A model generated the notes under the pieces. The model made no database searches. It saw only the letters and a program-made list of their open reading frames with translations, and was not told the DNA's origin. 64,000 nt of DNA from an uncultured Thiohalocapsa sp. (lineage in GTDB: Bacteria; Pseudomonadota; Gammaproteobacteria; Chromatiales; Chromatiaceae), in assembly GCF_913063425.1 (NCBI RefSeq), contig NZ_CAJXYK010000005.1, positions 62,001 through 126,000 on the forward strand, written 5' to 3'. Below, piece after piece: positions 18,915 through 28,635 of the stretch (within the stretch, counting starts at the first letter, position 1; every line of letters begins with the position of its first letter). Made by a program: the position numbers and the translations under genes.

Positions 18915-20798
18915 TCATCGGTAATCCCGCGGCTGATCCGGCGCCAGCACGCTCAGGTCCACCGGCTCGAAGTCGATGCGCGGGCCGTCCAGGGTGTGCT
19001 CGGCGACGGTGGTCTTGAGCCAGCGCTCGTTGTTGGCGCGCCAGCGCTCGCGGTAGTGCGCCCAGTCCGGTCCCTCTTGGCGCCCTTCGGGCAGGGGCAG
19101 ATCGAATTCGGGCTTGTAGTGGGCACCGCGGCACTCGTCCCTGGCCCTTGCGCTCACGGCCATGACGCGGGCGAGCCGGATCATGTCCTGCACCTGCCGG
19201 GCGTGGGCCAGCGTCTGGTTGGCCCAGGGGCTCGCTTCGCCCAGCGCCATGTGCGCGGCGCGGCGCTCCAGCTCGGCCAGCGCGTCGATGGCCCGATCCA
19301 GGCTCGCGTTGTCGCGCACCACGCCGACGCGGCTCGTCATCAGCGCACCCAGCTCCTCGTGCAGCGCAAAGGGATTCTCGCCCCTCTCGGCGGCCATCAG
19401 CTCCCGGTTGATGGCCTGCTGGCGGGCCACCTCCGCATCGAAGGGCGCCGCGGCCAGGCTGTCGGCGCCGCGCTCGATGCCGGCCAGGTGGCTCAGCACC
19501 GCCTCGCCCGCCACGCGCCCGGAATAGGACGCCGACAGGAGCGAATTGGCGCCGAGCCGGTTGGCGCCGTGGTAGCCATAGTCGCACTCGCCGCAGGCGT
19601 AGAGCCCCGGAATGCTGGTGGCATGGTTGCGCGGGCTGCCTGGGGCGACGCCGCCGGTGGCCGGGTCGTGCTCGAAGTCCACCCAGAGCCCGCCCATGGC
19701 GTAGTGCGCGGCGGGGAAGATTTCCATCGGGGCGTCCAGCGGATCGGTGCCGGCGAATTTGCGGTAGATGGACAGGATGGCGCCCAAGCGGGACTCCACG
19801 AAGCCGCGGTCCAGGTGGGTCAGATCCAAATAGACCCGGTCGCCGCCGCCGATGCCCTGCCCCAGCTCCCGGCAGACCCGCCAGATGGCGCGGGAGGCGA
19901 TGTCCCGCGGCACCGTGTTGCCGTAGGCCGGGTACCAGTCCTCCAGGAAGTACCAGCGCTCGGCCTCCGGGATGCGGCCCGGCTCGCGCCGATCAGCGGG
20001 GTCCCGCGGCACCCAGACGCGCCCGCCTTCGCCGCGGGCGGCCTCGGACATGAGCCGCGTCTTGTCCTCGCCGAGCATGGCGGTGGGGTGGAACTGGAAG
20101 AATTCGGCGTTGGCGAAGCGCGCGCCCTGCTGGTAGGCGCGGCTCGCGGCGGCGCCGGTGGAGTTCGTGGAGCAGGTGGTCTGGGGCGCGTAGAGCTGGC
20201 CCAGGCCGCCGGTGGCGAGCACCACGGCGTCGGCGCGAAAGGACTGGACTTCGAGCGAGCGCAGATCCATGGCCACGATGCCGCGGCAGGTGCCGTCCGC
20301 GTCCTTCGCCAGCGCCAGAAACTCCCACCACTCCAGCTTCTGCACCGCGCCATCGGCTTCGAGCCGGCGCACCTGCTGGTCCACGCCGTGCATCAGCTGC
20401 TGCCCGGTGCTGGCGCCGGCGAAGCAGGTGCGCTTGTGCTGCACGCCGCCGAACAACCGCTGGTCCAGCAGCCCCTCCGGCGTGCGCGAGAAGGTGACGC
20501 CCATGCGCTCGAAGGTGCGGATCAGCCCGGGCGCGGCCTCGCACAGGGACTTCACCGGCGGCTGGTTGGCGAGCCAGCTGCCGCCCTTGAGCGTATCCCG
20601 GATGTGCTGCTCGACGGTGTCGTGCTGGCCCTTGCCGTCCAGCACGGCATTGATGCCGCCCTGAGCACACACTGAATGGGAGCGCATCACCTCGAACAGG
20701 GAGAACAGCAGCACCCGGTGCCCGCCGGCGGCGATGGCGAGCGTTGCCCAGAGCCCGCCGAGCCCGCCGCCGACGACAATGACCCGCCGCCCGCTCAT
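18915..20798 (-). CDS. sdhA: Type-B succinate dehydrogenase/fumarate reductase flavoprotein subunit
   Basis: A 627-aa catalytic flavoprotein that interconverts succinate and fumarate. The FAD-binding N-terminus is 'RRVIVVGGGLGGLWATLAIA'. The histidine for covalent FAD lies in 'RSHSVCAQGGINAV', the substrate-site region includes 'FFQFHPTAMLGED' and 'RDIASRAI', and the C-terminal FAD contact is 'GECDYGYHGANRLGANSLL'. The ATG at 20798 overlaps the sdhC stop by four bases (ATGA), which fixes the start; a longer frame reaching 21668 only reads through sdhC in the wrong frame. Order and sequence type match diheme enzymes that use menaquinone. Confidence 0.95.
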   Translation of the reverse strand: MSGRRVIVVGGGLGGLWATLAIAAGGHRVLLFSLFEVMRSHSVCAQGGINAVLDGKGQHDTVEQHIRDTLKGGSWLANQPPVKSLCEAAPGLIRTFERMGVTFSRTPEGLLDQRLFGGVQHKRTCFAGASTGQQLMHGVDQQVRRLEADGAVQKLEWWEFLALAKDADGTCRGIVAMDLRSLEVQSFRADAVVLATGGLGQLYAPQTTCSTNSTGAAASRAYQQGARFANAEFFQFHPTAMLGEDKTRLMSEAARGEGGRVWVPRDPADRREPGRIPEAERWYFLEDWYPAYGNTVPRDIASRAIWRVCRELGQGIGGGDRVYLDLTHLDRGFVESRLGAILSIYRKFAGTDPLDAPMEIFPAAHYAMGGLWVDFEHDPATGGVAPGSPRNHATSIPGLYACGECDYGYHGANRLGANSLLSASYSGRVAGEAVLSHLAGIERGADSLAAAPFDAEVARQQAINRELMAAERGENPFALHEELGALMTSRVGVVRDNASLDRAIDALAELERRAAHMALGEASPWANQTLAHARQVQDMIRLARVMAVSARARDECRGAHYKPEFDLPLPEGRQEGPDWAHYRERWRANNERWLKTTVAEHTLDGPRIDFEPVDLSVLAPDQPRDYR

Positions 20799-21445
20799 GC
20801 CCCGGCCCCGCTGGGCGCAACGAGATAGCCCACGAGGCCATGGGTGCCGATGGCCCCGAGCAGGAGCCCGACGCCCGCGCAGACCCAGCCGAAGCGCCGT
20901 TGGGCGTCGGCGCTGGTGGTGAGCCCCCAGCTGATGGCCGCCGTGGCCAGCCCGTTGGCAAAGTGCAGCACCGCGAGCCAGAGCCCGACGAGGTAGAGCC
21001 CGAAGACCCAGGGGCTCGACAGCGCCCCACGCATGTGCCCGAACAGATCCGCGTGGATGGCCGGGTCCATGAGCCCGGCGATGCGCGTCATGCCCACATG
21101 CAGCAGGATGAACGCCACAAGCCCGAGGCCGGAAAGGCGCTGAAGCCAGTACAGCCGGTTGCGCAGGTAGCCGTAGCGCAGCGGCTCCGCCCGGCCGCCG
21201 CCGATGATGGCGAGCCCGTAGACCGCGTGGAAGGCGAGCGGCAGGGCGATGAGGAAGATCTCGATGAAGGGCAGGTAGTTGAGCCCCGCCAGCGCGCCCA
21301 CGACCTCGGTGTTGAAATGCTCGGCCCCGAGCCGCGACTGGCTGTTCTCCCAGAGATGGAAGGCCAGGAAGGCCCCCACCGGCACCACGCCCAGCAGCGA
21401 GTGCAGGCGACGCAGGACGAAGTGGGGGTTGGCGATGGACGGCAT
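20795..21445 (-). CDS. sdhC: Diheme cytochrome b558 subunit of succinate dehydrogenase/fumarate reductase
   Basis: A 216-aa membrane anchor of the SdhC b558 type with five transmembrane segments. Histidines positioned for two hemes occur in 'FLAFHLWENS', 'ALPLAFHAVYGL', 'VAFILLHVG' and 'VLHFANGLATA'. A single large diheme subunit marks type-B complexes (Bacillus, Wolinella), which work with menaquinone. This fits the men genes found 2 kb away. It begins the C-A-B operon and overlaps sdhA. Type-B enzymes are less usual than four-subunit SDH in Gammaproteobacteria. Confidence 0.92.
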   Translation of the reverse strand: MPSIANPHFVLRRLHSLLGVVPVGAFLAFHLWENSQSRLGAEHFNTEVVGALAGLNYLPFIEIFLIALPLAFHAVYGLAIIGGGRAEPLRYGYLRNRLYWLQRLSGLGLVAFILLHVGMTRIAGLMDPAIHADLFGHMRGALSSPWVFGLYLVGLWLAVLHFANGLATAAISWGLTTSADAQRRFGWVCAGVGLLLGAIGTHGLVGYLVAPSGAGA

Positions 21446-21517
21446 GAGGCAGTTTGAAGCGTGAAGATCGAAGGGTGGAAGGCGGGCAGCGCATAGGCCC
21501 GCAGGCGGGTGTCCGGG

Positions 21518-21553
21518 GACCTGCTGGGAGACCTGCTGGGAGACCTACTGGGA
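21518..21553. repeat. 12-bp tandem repeat (GACCTGCTGGGA x3)
   Basis: Two perfect units and one with a single change, lying in the spacer between sdhC and the DUF1343 gene. A shadow frame reads it as Gly-Asp-Leu-Leu repeats, but it precedes the likely start and has no family support. The rest of 21446-21745 shows no gene. Confidence 0.85.
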
Positions 21554-21745
21554 AAGGATAGCGGGCATGCGGGCCGGTGCCGTGACCCGGCTCAGTGTAT
21601 CGGTATATTCCTGAGTGCTGATGCATGGGCGCCCGCCATGCCGCCCGCGGCCCCGCGGGATGCAGCACACCCGGCCGACTCGCCAGCGCCCGGCGACTGT
21701 GGCAGGATCGATGCCCCCTGCATTCCTGTGGAGAAGGCCCCGCGC

Positions 21746-22972
21746 ATGCGACTCGGCATCGACCGTCTGCTCATCGAGCCCGAACTGCGCCGGCCCCTCG
21801 CCGGTCGGCGCATCGCCCTGCTGGGGCATCCGGCGTCCGTGAACCACGTGGGCCGGCACAGCCTGGATGCGCTGATGAGCCTGGTCGGCGCCGGCCACGC
21901 CAGCGGCGGCGGCCTGCACATCACCGCCGCCTTCGGCCCCCAGCACGGCATGCGCGGCGACAAGCAGGACAACATGATCGAGTCCGCGAACTACGTGGAC
22001 CCGATCCACCGCATCCCGGTGTTCAGCCTCTACGGCGATGTGCGCTACCCCACCGACGCCATGCTGGACAGCTTCGACGTGCTGCTGGTGGACCTGCAGG
22101 ACATCGGCACGCGCATCTACACCTATGTGACGACCCTGGCCAATGTCCTGGACGCCTGCGCGGCCAGGGGCAAGGCCGTCTGGGTGCTGGACCGCCCGAA
22201 CCCCGCCGGGCGGCCCATCGAGGGCAGCCTCCTCGAGCCCGGCTGGGAGAGCTTCGTCGGCGCCGCGCCGCTGATGATGCGCCATGGCCTCACCTTCGGC
22301 GAGCTGGCCCAGTGGCTCGTCGCCGCCAAGGGGCTGGAGCTTGAGTGCGAGGTCATCGCCATGCAGGGCTACGACCCGGCGGCGGCGCCCGGCTTCGGCT
22401 GGCCCCGGGACGAGCTCGCCTGGGTCAACCCGAGCCCGAACGCCTCCAGCCTGAATATGGCCCGCTGCTTCCCGGGCACGGTGCTGTTGGAGGGGACCAC
22501 CCTGTCCGAGGGCCGCGGCACCACGGTGCCGCTGGAGGTCATGGGCGCGCCGGACCTGGACATCTGCCGGTTGCTGAAGCGCATGGAGAGCCTCCAGGCG
22601 GACTGGATGGCGGGCTGCCAGCTGCGCTGCTGCGGCTTCGAGCCCACCTTCCACAAGCACCAGGGCCGGCTCTGCCACGGCTTTCAGATTCACACCGACT
22701 GCAGCCACTACCGCCACGACGCCTTCCGCCCCTACCGGCTCACGGCGCTGTTCCTGAAGGCGCTGCGGCTGGAGTACCCGGACTACGCCATCTGGCGCGA
22801 CTTCCCCTATGAGTACGAGACCGAGCGCCTCGCCATCGACCTGCTGACGGGGGGCACCGCTCTGCGCGAATGGGTGGACGACGCCACCGCCGAGCCCGCC
22901 GACCTCGAGGCGCGGCTGCGCCCCGACGAGGCACTGTGGGCGGAGCAGCGCTCCCCCTTCCTGCTCTACTGA
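21746..22972 (+). CDS. DUF1343 family protein (NamZ-like exo-beta-N-acetylmuramidase)
   Basis: A 408-aa DUF1343 protein. Characterised members (NamZ) remove non-reducing-end MurNAc from peptidoglycan fragments. Typical blocks are 'GIDRLLIEPELRRPLAGRRI', 'FGPQHGMRGDKQDNM', 'VDLQDIGTRIYTYVTTL' and 'VLDRPNPAGR'. No signal peptide is evident from ATG 21746; an upstream in-frame start at 21509 would add a repeat-rich extension also lacking one, so the protein looks cytoplasmic. ampG, at 37.8 kb, would import muropeptides, so a recycling role is possible. The family is firm; the activity is inferred. Confidence 0.88.
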   Translation: MRLGIDRLLIEPELRRPLAGRRIALLGHPASVNHVGRHSLDALMSLVGAGHASGGGLHITAAFGPQHGMRGDKQDNMIESANYVDPIHRIPVFSLYGDVRYPTDAMLDSFDVLLVDLQDIGTRIYTYVTTLANVLDACAARGKAVWVLDRPNPAGRPIEGSLLEPGWESFVGAAPLMMRHGLTFGELAQWLVAAKGLELECEVIAMQGYDPAAAPGFGWPRDELAWVNPSPNASSLNMARCFPGTVLLEGTTLSEGRGTTVPLEVMGAPDLDICRLLKRMESLQADWMAGCQLRCCGFEPTFHKHQGRLCHGFQIHTDCSHYRHDAFRPYRLTALFLKALRLEYPDYAIWRDFPYEYETERLAIDLLTGGTALREWVDDATAEPADLEARLRPDEALWAEQRSPFLLY

Positions 22973-23009
22973 CGGCCACGGCCCCCATGCCCTGCCCCGC
23001 ACCCGCGCC

Positions 23010-23621
23010 ATGATCGGACGCCTGCACGGCCGCATCCTCGCCAAGCACCCGCCGCAGGTGCTCATCGACGTGGGCGGCGTCGGCTACGAGGTCGAGGCGC
23101 CCATGAGCACCTTCTACGACCTGCCGGCGGTGGGCGAGGCGGTGACACTCATCACGCATCTGGCGGTGCGCGAGGACGCCCATGTCCTCTACGGCTTCCT
23201 GCACGCACGCGACCGCGCCCTGTTCCGCGACCTGCTCAAGGTCACCGGCGTCGGCGCCAAGATGGCGCTGGCGATCCTCTCCGGCATGGACGCCCAGCGC
23301 TTCGCAGTCTGCGTGGAGCAGGAAGACATCACCGCCCTGAGCCGCCTGCCCGGCATCGGCAGGAAGACCGCGCAACGGCTGGTGATGGAGATGAAGGACC
23401 GGATCGCCGGTCTCGGCGGCGGTGCAGCCGGCGTGCTGCCGACTCGGGACACCGGCACGCCGGCCGCTGCCGACGAGCCGCTGGCGGATGCCGTGAGCGC
23501 CCTGGTGGCCCTCGGCTACAAGCCGGCTGATGCGAACCGCATGGCCCGCGCCGTGGATGCCGACGGCAAGACCTCGGAGGAGATCATCCGCGCCGCCCTG
23601 CGCGCCGTCTCGGCGGGCTGA
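23010..23621 (+). CDS. ruvA: Holliday junction helicase subunit RuvA
   Basis: A 203-aa protein of normal RuvA length. The N-terminal OB domain begins '[20 protein letters not shown]'. Two helix-hairpin-helix motifs are visible ('[16 protein letters not shown]' and '[15 protein letters not shown]'), and a C-terminal domain contacts RuvB. It binds four-way junctions and loads RuvB for branch migration. Unusually, neither ruvC nor ruvB adjoins it; it sits between the DUF1343 gene and menB. A second complete ruv locus may exist elsewhere. Confidence 0.95.
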   Translation: MIGRLHGRILAKHPPQVLIDVGGVGYEVEAPMSTFYDLPAVGEAVTLITHLAVREDAHVLYGFLHARDRALFRDLLKVTGVGAKMALAILSGMDAQRFAVCVEQEDITALSRLPGIGRKTAQRLVMEMKDRIAGLGGGAAGVLPTRDTGTPAAADEPLADAVSALVALGYKPADANRMARAVDADGKTSEEIIRAALRAVSAG

Positions 23622-23719
23622 GCAGCCGCGGGGCCGCGACACCCGGGGCGGCTGCGCCACGCATCCCCGGCACACCACCGCGCGGTTACAATCCCCGCTT
23701 CGACCGGAGCCTCCACGGC

Positions 23720-24643
<924 letters not shown>

Positions 24644-24728
24644 CGCCGGCCGCTGCCGGCCGCCGGGCCACCCCGGTGTCAGCCCGCAGGAGCGGGTCGA
24701 TAGGCGGCACCCGCTCGGCGCCGGGCCG

Positions 24729-25646
24729 ATGAGCAAATCCGCCGCCCTCACCTGGGACGCGGTGCGCCAGCACGCCGGGCGCTGGCTCAGCGCCGCACGC
24801 CCGAAGACGCTGCCGCTGGCGGTCACGCCCGTGCTCGGCGCCCTGCTGCTCGCGCTGGCGGACACCGGGCGCATCGCACCATTGACGGCGCTGGCGACGC
24901 TGCTTGCCGCCGCCGGCATCCAGATCGGCACCAACCTGCACAACGACGCCGCCGATTACGAGCGCGGTACGGACACCGGCGAGCGGCTCGGCCCGCCGCG
25001 CGCCTCCGCCCAGGGCTGGTTCACCAGCGCGCAGGTGAAGCGCGCGGCGCACATCGCGTTCCTCACCAGCTTCATTTTGGGCTTGCTCCTGGTGCTGCGC
25101 GGCGGCTGGCCCATCCTGCTGCTCGGGCTCGCCGCCATCGCCGCCGGCTATGCCTACACCGGCGGCCCCAAGCCCATCGCCTATGGGCCTTATGGAGAGC
25201 TCTATGTGCTCGGCTTCTTCGGCATCGCCGCGGTGGCCGGCAGCTACTACCTCCAGACCCTGACCCTCTCCGCCGGGGCCATCAGCCTGGGCCTGGCGCT
25301 CGGCCTGCCGGCCGCGGCGGTGCTGCTGCTGAACAACTACCGGGACTTCGACACCGACCGCGCCGCCGGTCGCCACACGCTCTGCCACCTGCTCGGCCGC
25401 CGCACCGCCAGGCTGGTGTATGCCGGCCTGCTGCTGGCACCCGTCCCGCTGATGCTCTGGGGCGGACTGCCCGGCACGACCTGGCCCGTGCTGGCGGCGC
25501 TGCCGGCGGCGGCCTGGCTCATCCGCCAGCTTCACACCCGCCGGGGGCAGGCCCTGAATGCGCTGCTGGCGCGCACGGCGCAGTACCAAATGCTGCTGGT
25601 GGGGCTCTATGGGCTCGGGCTGTTCCTGGGCTGGCTCCGGCACTGA
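24729..25646 (+). CDS. menA: 1,4-dihydroxy-2-naphthoate polyprenyltransferase
   Basis: A 305-aa UbiA-superfamily membrane enzyme that attaches the polyprenyl tail to DHNA, giving demethylmenaquinone. Both Asp-rich motifs are present: 'NLHNDAADYERGTD' near residue 75 and 'NNYRDFDTDRAAG' near residue 205. About eight hydrophobic segments are visible. The start MSKSAAL has the usual family N-terminus 'WLSAARPKTLPLAVTPVLGA' shortly after. It lies 85 bases after menB. Confidence 0.95.
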   Translation: MSKSAALTWDAVRQHAGRWLSAARPKTLPLAVTPVLGALLLALADTGRIAPLTALATLLAAAGIQIGTNLHNDAADYERGTDTGERLGPPRASAQGWFTSAQVKRAAHIAFLTSFILGLLLVLRGGWPILLLGLAAIAAGYAYTGGPKPIAYGPYGELYVLGFFGIAAVAGSYYLQTLTLSAGAISLGLALGLPAAAVLLLNNYRDFDTDRAAGRHTLCHLLGRRTARLVYAGLLLAPVPLMLWGGLPGTTWPVLAALPAAAWLIRQLHTRRGQALNALLARTAQYQMLLVGLYGLGLFLGWLRH

Positions 25647-25721
25647 GTGCCGCCCGATGATGGCCGTCGCCAGCCGCCGCATGCCGCAGCTGCCTGCGGC
25701 GTCGACAGTCAGCCGGCCGAC

Positions 25722-26789
25722 ATGACAGACCTGCGGCTCCTCCTGCATCCCTACCGACTCCCGCTGCGCCGCCCCTGGCGCACGGCCCGCGACACACTTG
25801 CGGAACGCACCGGCTGGCTGGTGCACGCCGAAGCGGATGGCGCCAGCGGCTTCGGCGACTGTGCGCCGCTGCCGGCGGCTGGCACGGAGACCGCAGCCCA
25901 GGCGGCGCAGCGGCTTGCGCACTGGCGCGCCCGGGCCGGGGAGGGCGTCGCCGCGCTGCTGGCGGCGCTGGCCATCGAGCCCAGCGCGACGCCCGCCGCG
26001 GACTGCGCCGTGGAGACCGCCCTGCTGGACCTGTGCGCGCGCCAACGGGGCCTACCGCTGCGGCGGCTGCTGCATGCGGCGGCGCCGGACCAACTCGCCG
26101 TCAACGCCATGCTCGGCGCCGCCGGCACGCTGCACACGGCCGCAGTGGAGCAGGCGCTTGCCGCGGGCTTCAGGGTGCTGAAGGTCAAGCTCGGCACCGC
26201 ACCCCCGGCAGAGGAGCTCGCCCGCCTGGAGGCAGCGGCGGCGCTGCTGCCCGCAGGTGCAGCCCTGCGCCTCGACGCCAACGGCGCCTTCGATGCCACC
26301 AGCGCAGCCGCCTGCATTGCCGAGGTCGCCGGGCTGCCCATCGACTGCCTGGAAGAGCCGCTGGCGACGCCCGACGATGCTGCGCTCGCGCACCTCCAGG
26401 CCACCGCGCCCTTCAGCCTGGCGCTCGACGAGTCGCTGGCGGGCCGGCCCGATCTGCACCCGGCCCGCCTGCCCGTGCGGCGGCTGGTGCTGAAGCCGGC
26501 GGTGGTGGGCGGCCTGCGCCGCACCCTGCGGCTCGCCACACAGGCCCATGCCGCCGGCCGCGAGGTGGTGCTGACGAGCCTGGTGGAATCCGCCGCCGGG
26601 CTCTGGGCCACCGCCCAGCTCGCGGCAGCCACCGGCGGCCCGCTCGCGCATGGGCTCGCGACGGCGGATTGGCTCGCGGCGGACCTGGGTGCTGCACCCA
26701 TGATCGACGCTGGCTCAATCATGCTGCCGGAGGCGCCGGGCAGTGGCTTCATGGCCTTCGATGACCAGCCGCAGGGGCCGGATACATGA
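25722..26789 (+). CDS. menC: o-Succinylbenzoate synthase
   Basis: A 355-aa enolase-superfamily enzyme that dehydrates SHCHC to o-succinylbenzoate. The barrel residues are visible in order: Lys in 'VLKVKLG', metal ligands in 'LRLDANGAFD', 'CLEEPLA' and 'ALDESL', and the opposing Lys in 'LVLKPAVVGG'. The start ATG 25722 gives a typical N-terminus (RLPLRRPW). Its last four bases overlap menH (ATGA). Confidence 0.93.
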   Translation: MTDLRLLLHPYRLPLRRPWRTARDTLAERTGWLVHAEADGASGFGDCAPLPAAGTETAAQAAQRLAHWRARAGEGVAALLAALAIEPSATPAADCAVETALLDLCARQRGLPLRRLLHAAAPDQLAVNAMLGAAGTLHTAAVEQALAAGFRVLKVKLGTAPPAEELARLEAAAALLPAGAALRLDANGAFDATSAAACIAEVAGLPIDCLEEPLATPDDAALAHLQATAPFSLALDESLAGRPDLHPARLPVRRLVLKPAVVGGLRRTLRLATQAHAAGREVVLTSLVESAAGLWATAQLAAATGGPLAHGLATADWLAADLGAAPMIDAGSIMLPEAPGSGFMAFDDQPQGPDT

Positions 26790-27592
26790 GTGATGGCGTG
26801 GCTATGGACCTGCTCCCGGGCTACGCCTGCCGCCGCTTCGGCGCGCCGGGTGATCCGCCCGGGACGCTGCTGCTGCACGGCTTCACCGGCACCGGCGCCG
26901 ACTGGGACTTCTGGCCCGCCACCGCCCCGGCGGCCCTGGCGCCGGACCTGCCCGGCCACGGCGACAGCCCCGACCCGCGCGGCGACTTCGCAGCAGAGAC
27001 CGAGCGCCTGCTGGCGGTGCTGCCCGCCGGCGTCGAGCGCCTGGTGGGCTACTCGCTCGGCGGGCGCATCGCGCTGTGCCTGCTGGCGGCGGCGCCGCAG
27101 CGCTTCACCGCCGCCACCATCGTCTCCGCCCACCCAGGGCTCTTCAACGCCGGCCAGCGCGACGGCCGCCGCGCGGTGGACCAGCGCTGGATCGCGCTGC
27201 TGCGCACGGCGGGCATCGCCGCCTTCGTGGACGCCTGGGAGCGCCAGGCGCTGTTCGCGAGCCAGGACCGACTGCCGGCGGATGTGCTCGCCGCCCAGCG
27301 CCGCCGCCGGCTGGCCCAGCGCGCGGAGGGACTCGCCGCGAGCCTCGCCTGTTGCGGCCTCGCCGAGATGCCGGACACCTGGGCCGCCCTCCGGCGCTGG
27401 CCCGGGCGGCTCAGCTGGCTCGCCGGCGCCCGCGACGACAAGTTCGTCGCCATCGCCGAGCGCGTCGCCCGGGAGCGCCCCGGCACGCAGGTCCACATTG
27501 TCCCCGACGCCGGCCACAATCTGCTGCTGGAGGCGCCGGCTGCGGTGCTGGCGGCGGCAGCCGGTGCGGAGGATCACCCGGCGGCGGGTTGA
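26786..27592 (+). CDS. menH: SHCHC synthase, alpha/beta hydrolase fold
   Basis: A 268-aa alpha/beta hydrolase placed as MenH by fold and context. MenH eliminates pyruvate from SEPHCHC to give SHCHC. The motifs are 'LLLHGFTGTGADW', the nucleophile elbow 'LVGYSLGGR' (Ser near residue 90), an Asp in 'GARDDKF' and His in 'DAGHNLLLE'. The ATGA overlap with menC supports start 26786; ATG 26804 is possible. Catalytic residues are seen, whereas the exact substrate rests on context. Confidence 0.88.
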   Translation: MSDGVAMDLLPGYACRRFGAPGDPPGTLLLHGFTGTGADWDFWPATAPAALAPDLPGHGDSPDPRGDFAAETERLLAVLPAGVERLVGYSLGGRIALCLLAAAPQRFTAATIVSAHPGLFNAGQRDGRRAVDQRWIALLRTAGIAAFVDAWERQALFASQDRLPADVLAAQRRRRLAQRAEGLAASLACCGLAEMPDTWAALRRWPGRLSWLAGARDDKFVAIAERVARERPGTQVHIVPDAGHNLLLEAPAAVLAAAAGAEDHPAAG

Positions 27593-27623
27593 CCGCCACG
27601 TCTGCCGGCGTAGCGTCTTGAGT

Positions 27624-28043
27624 ATGTCCGCCCCCACCTTCGAGCACCACTTCCGCGTCGCCCTGCACGACACCGACGCCGCCGGCGTGCTCTTCTTCGC
27701 CCACCTCTTCCGCCATGCCCACGATGCCTACGAGGCCTGGATGACCCAGCTCGGCTTCCCGCTGGATGCCATGCTGCGCGCGGGCGACCTGCGCCTGCCG
27801 CTGGTGCACGCCGAGGCCGACTACCGCCGCCCACTGCACCACGGCGCCGCCGTCAGCGTCCAGATCACCCCCGCCGCCGTCGGCGCGGGCAGCTTCACGC
27901 TGCACTACCGCTTCCGCACCGGCGACGGCAACCTCGCCGCCACCGCCCGTACCGTGCACGCCGCCATCGACGCCGACGGCCGCCGCAGCCTCCCCGCCCA
28001 GCTCCGCCAGGCCCTCGAAAACTATCCACTAAACAACGGCTAG
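27624..28043 (+). CDS. Hotdog-fold thioesterase, probable DHNA-CoA hydrolase
   Basis: A 139-aa 4HBT-type thioesterase with the family motif 'HDTDAAGVLFFAHLFRHAHD' (active Asp near residue 16-18). It lies 31 bases after menH in the men run. Proteins of this size and motif, such as cyanobacterial Slr0204, hydrolyse DHNA-CoA, a step between MenB and MenA. General 4-hydroxybenzoyl-CoA-like thioesterase activity is the alternative. Confidence 0.82.
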   Translation: MSAPTFEHHFRVALHDTDAAGVLFFAHLFRHAHDAYEAWMTQLGFPLDAMLRAGDLRLPLVHAEADYRRPLHHGAAVSVQITPAAVGAGSFTLHYRFRTGDGNLAATARTVHAAIDADGRRSLPAQLRQALENYPLNNG

Positions 28044-28154
28044 CGCCAACGGCAGGCATGGGCGCTCACGAAGAATCACGGCCACAGGAATGCGGTGACG
28101 GTCTACTTATCTCAAAGAGTCATAGCGAAATCCTGGTGACGGTGCACATAACGT

Positions 28155-28531
28155 AAAAATGGGGACGGTATATCTAATTACTCGACGTCGCGAAAGTTGT
28201 TTCAGCCGCGCGCGTAGTCGCTGAGCCTCTGAGCCTAGAAAGAGCAGTTGACCGCTTCAAAGCACATGCAAATGCCTGAGCCTCGCGGACTTCGGGAGTA
28301 CTTCTCGCGCCACCATCCGGGTGAACGCCGCTACGGCCGCCATGGCACGCCCCGCGCGGCGCCTGGCTGCGTTACAACGGAGCACGGTGACGGTATACGA
28401 AATCAATGCCGCCCATTTCAGGACGAGGGATGTAAGCTCAATACGGTTACCGTCACCGTATTTTGGGCGCATATCCTCCTTTGCCACCGCCAAAGCGAAT
28501 TAGGTTTACCGTCCCCGCATTTGTCCCAAAG
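28155..28531. repeat. Cluster of four REP-like GGGGACGG/CCGTCCCC elements
   Basis: Related elements occur at 28155-28187 (plus: AAAAATGGGGACGGTATATC...), 28385-28405 (plus), 28440-28464 (minus) and 28498-28531 (minus). Successive elements face in both orientations, so neighbouring copies could pair. The 547-base gap 28044-28590 holds no recognisable gene apart from these elements; they may be the debris of an earlier insertion. Confidence 0.75.
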
Positions 28532-28590
28532 TTTGCCCCACAAATAATGAAGTCCTCCGGATCGCTCCGCGCGAGGCCCGAGCTGCCGGC

Positions 28591-28635
28591 TCAAATGTGG
28601 TTACCGTCCCCGTATTTGTCCCCGTATTCGTGCGC
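28591..28635 (-). repeat. REP-like element overlapping the menE 3' end
   Basis: Contains GGTTACCGTCCCCGTATTTG followed by a second TCCCCGTATT. On the minus strand it supplies the last ~15 codons and the TGA of menE (ending GDKYGDGNHI). Confidence 0.8.

Noticed and set aside
18915-21668. A 917-codon frame extending sdhA upstream
   Set aside because: The extra part reads sdhC in the wrong frame. The ATGA overlap at 20795-20798 fixes the sdhA start.
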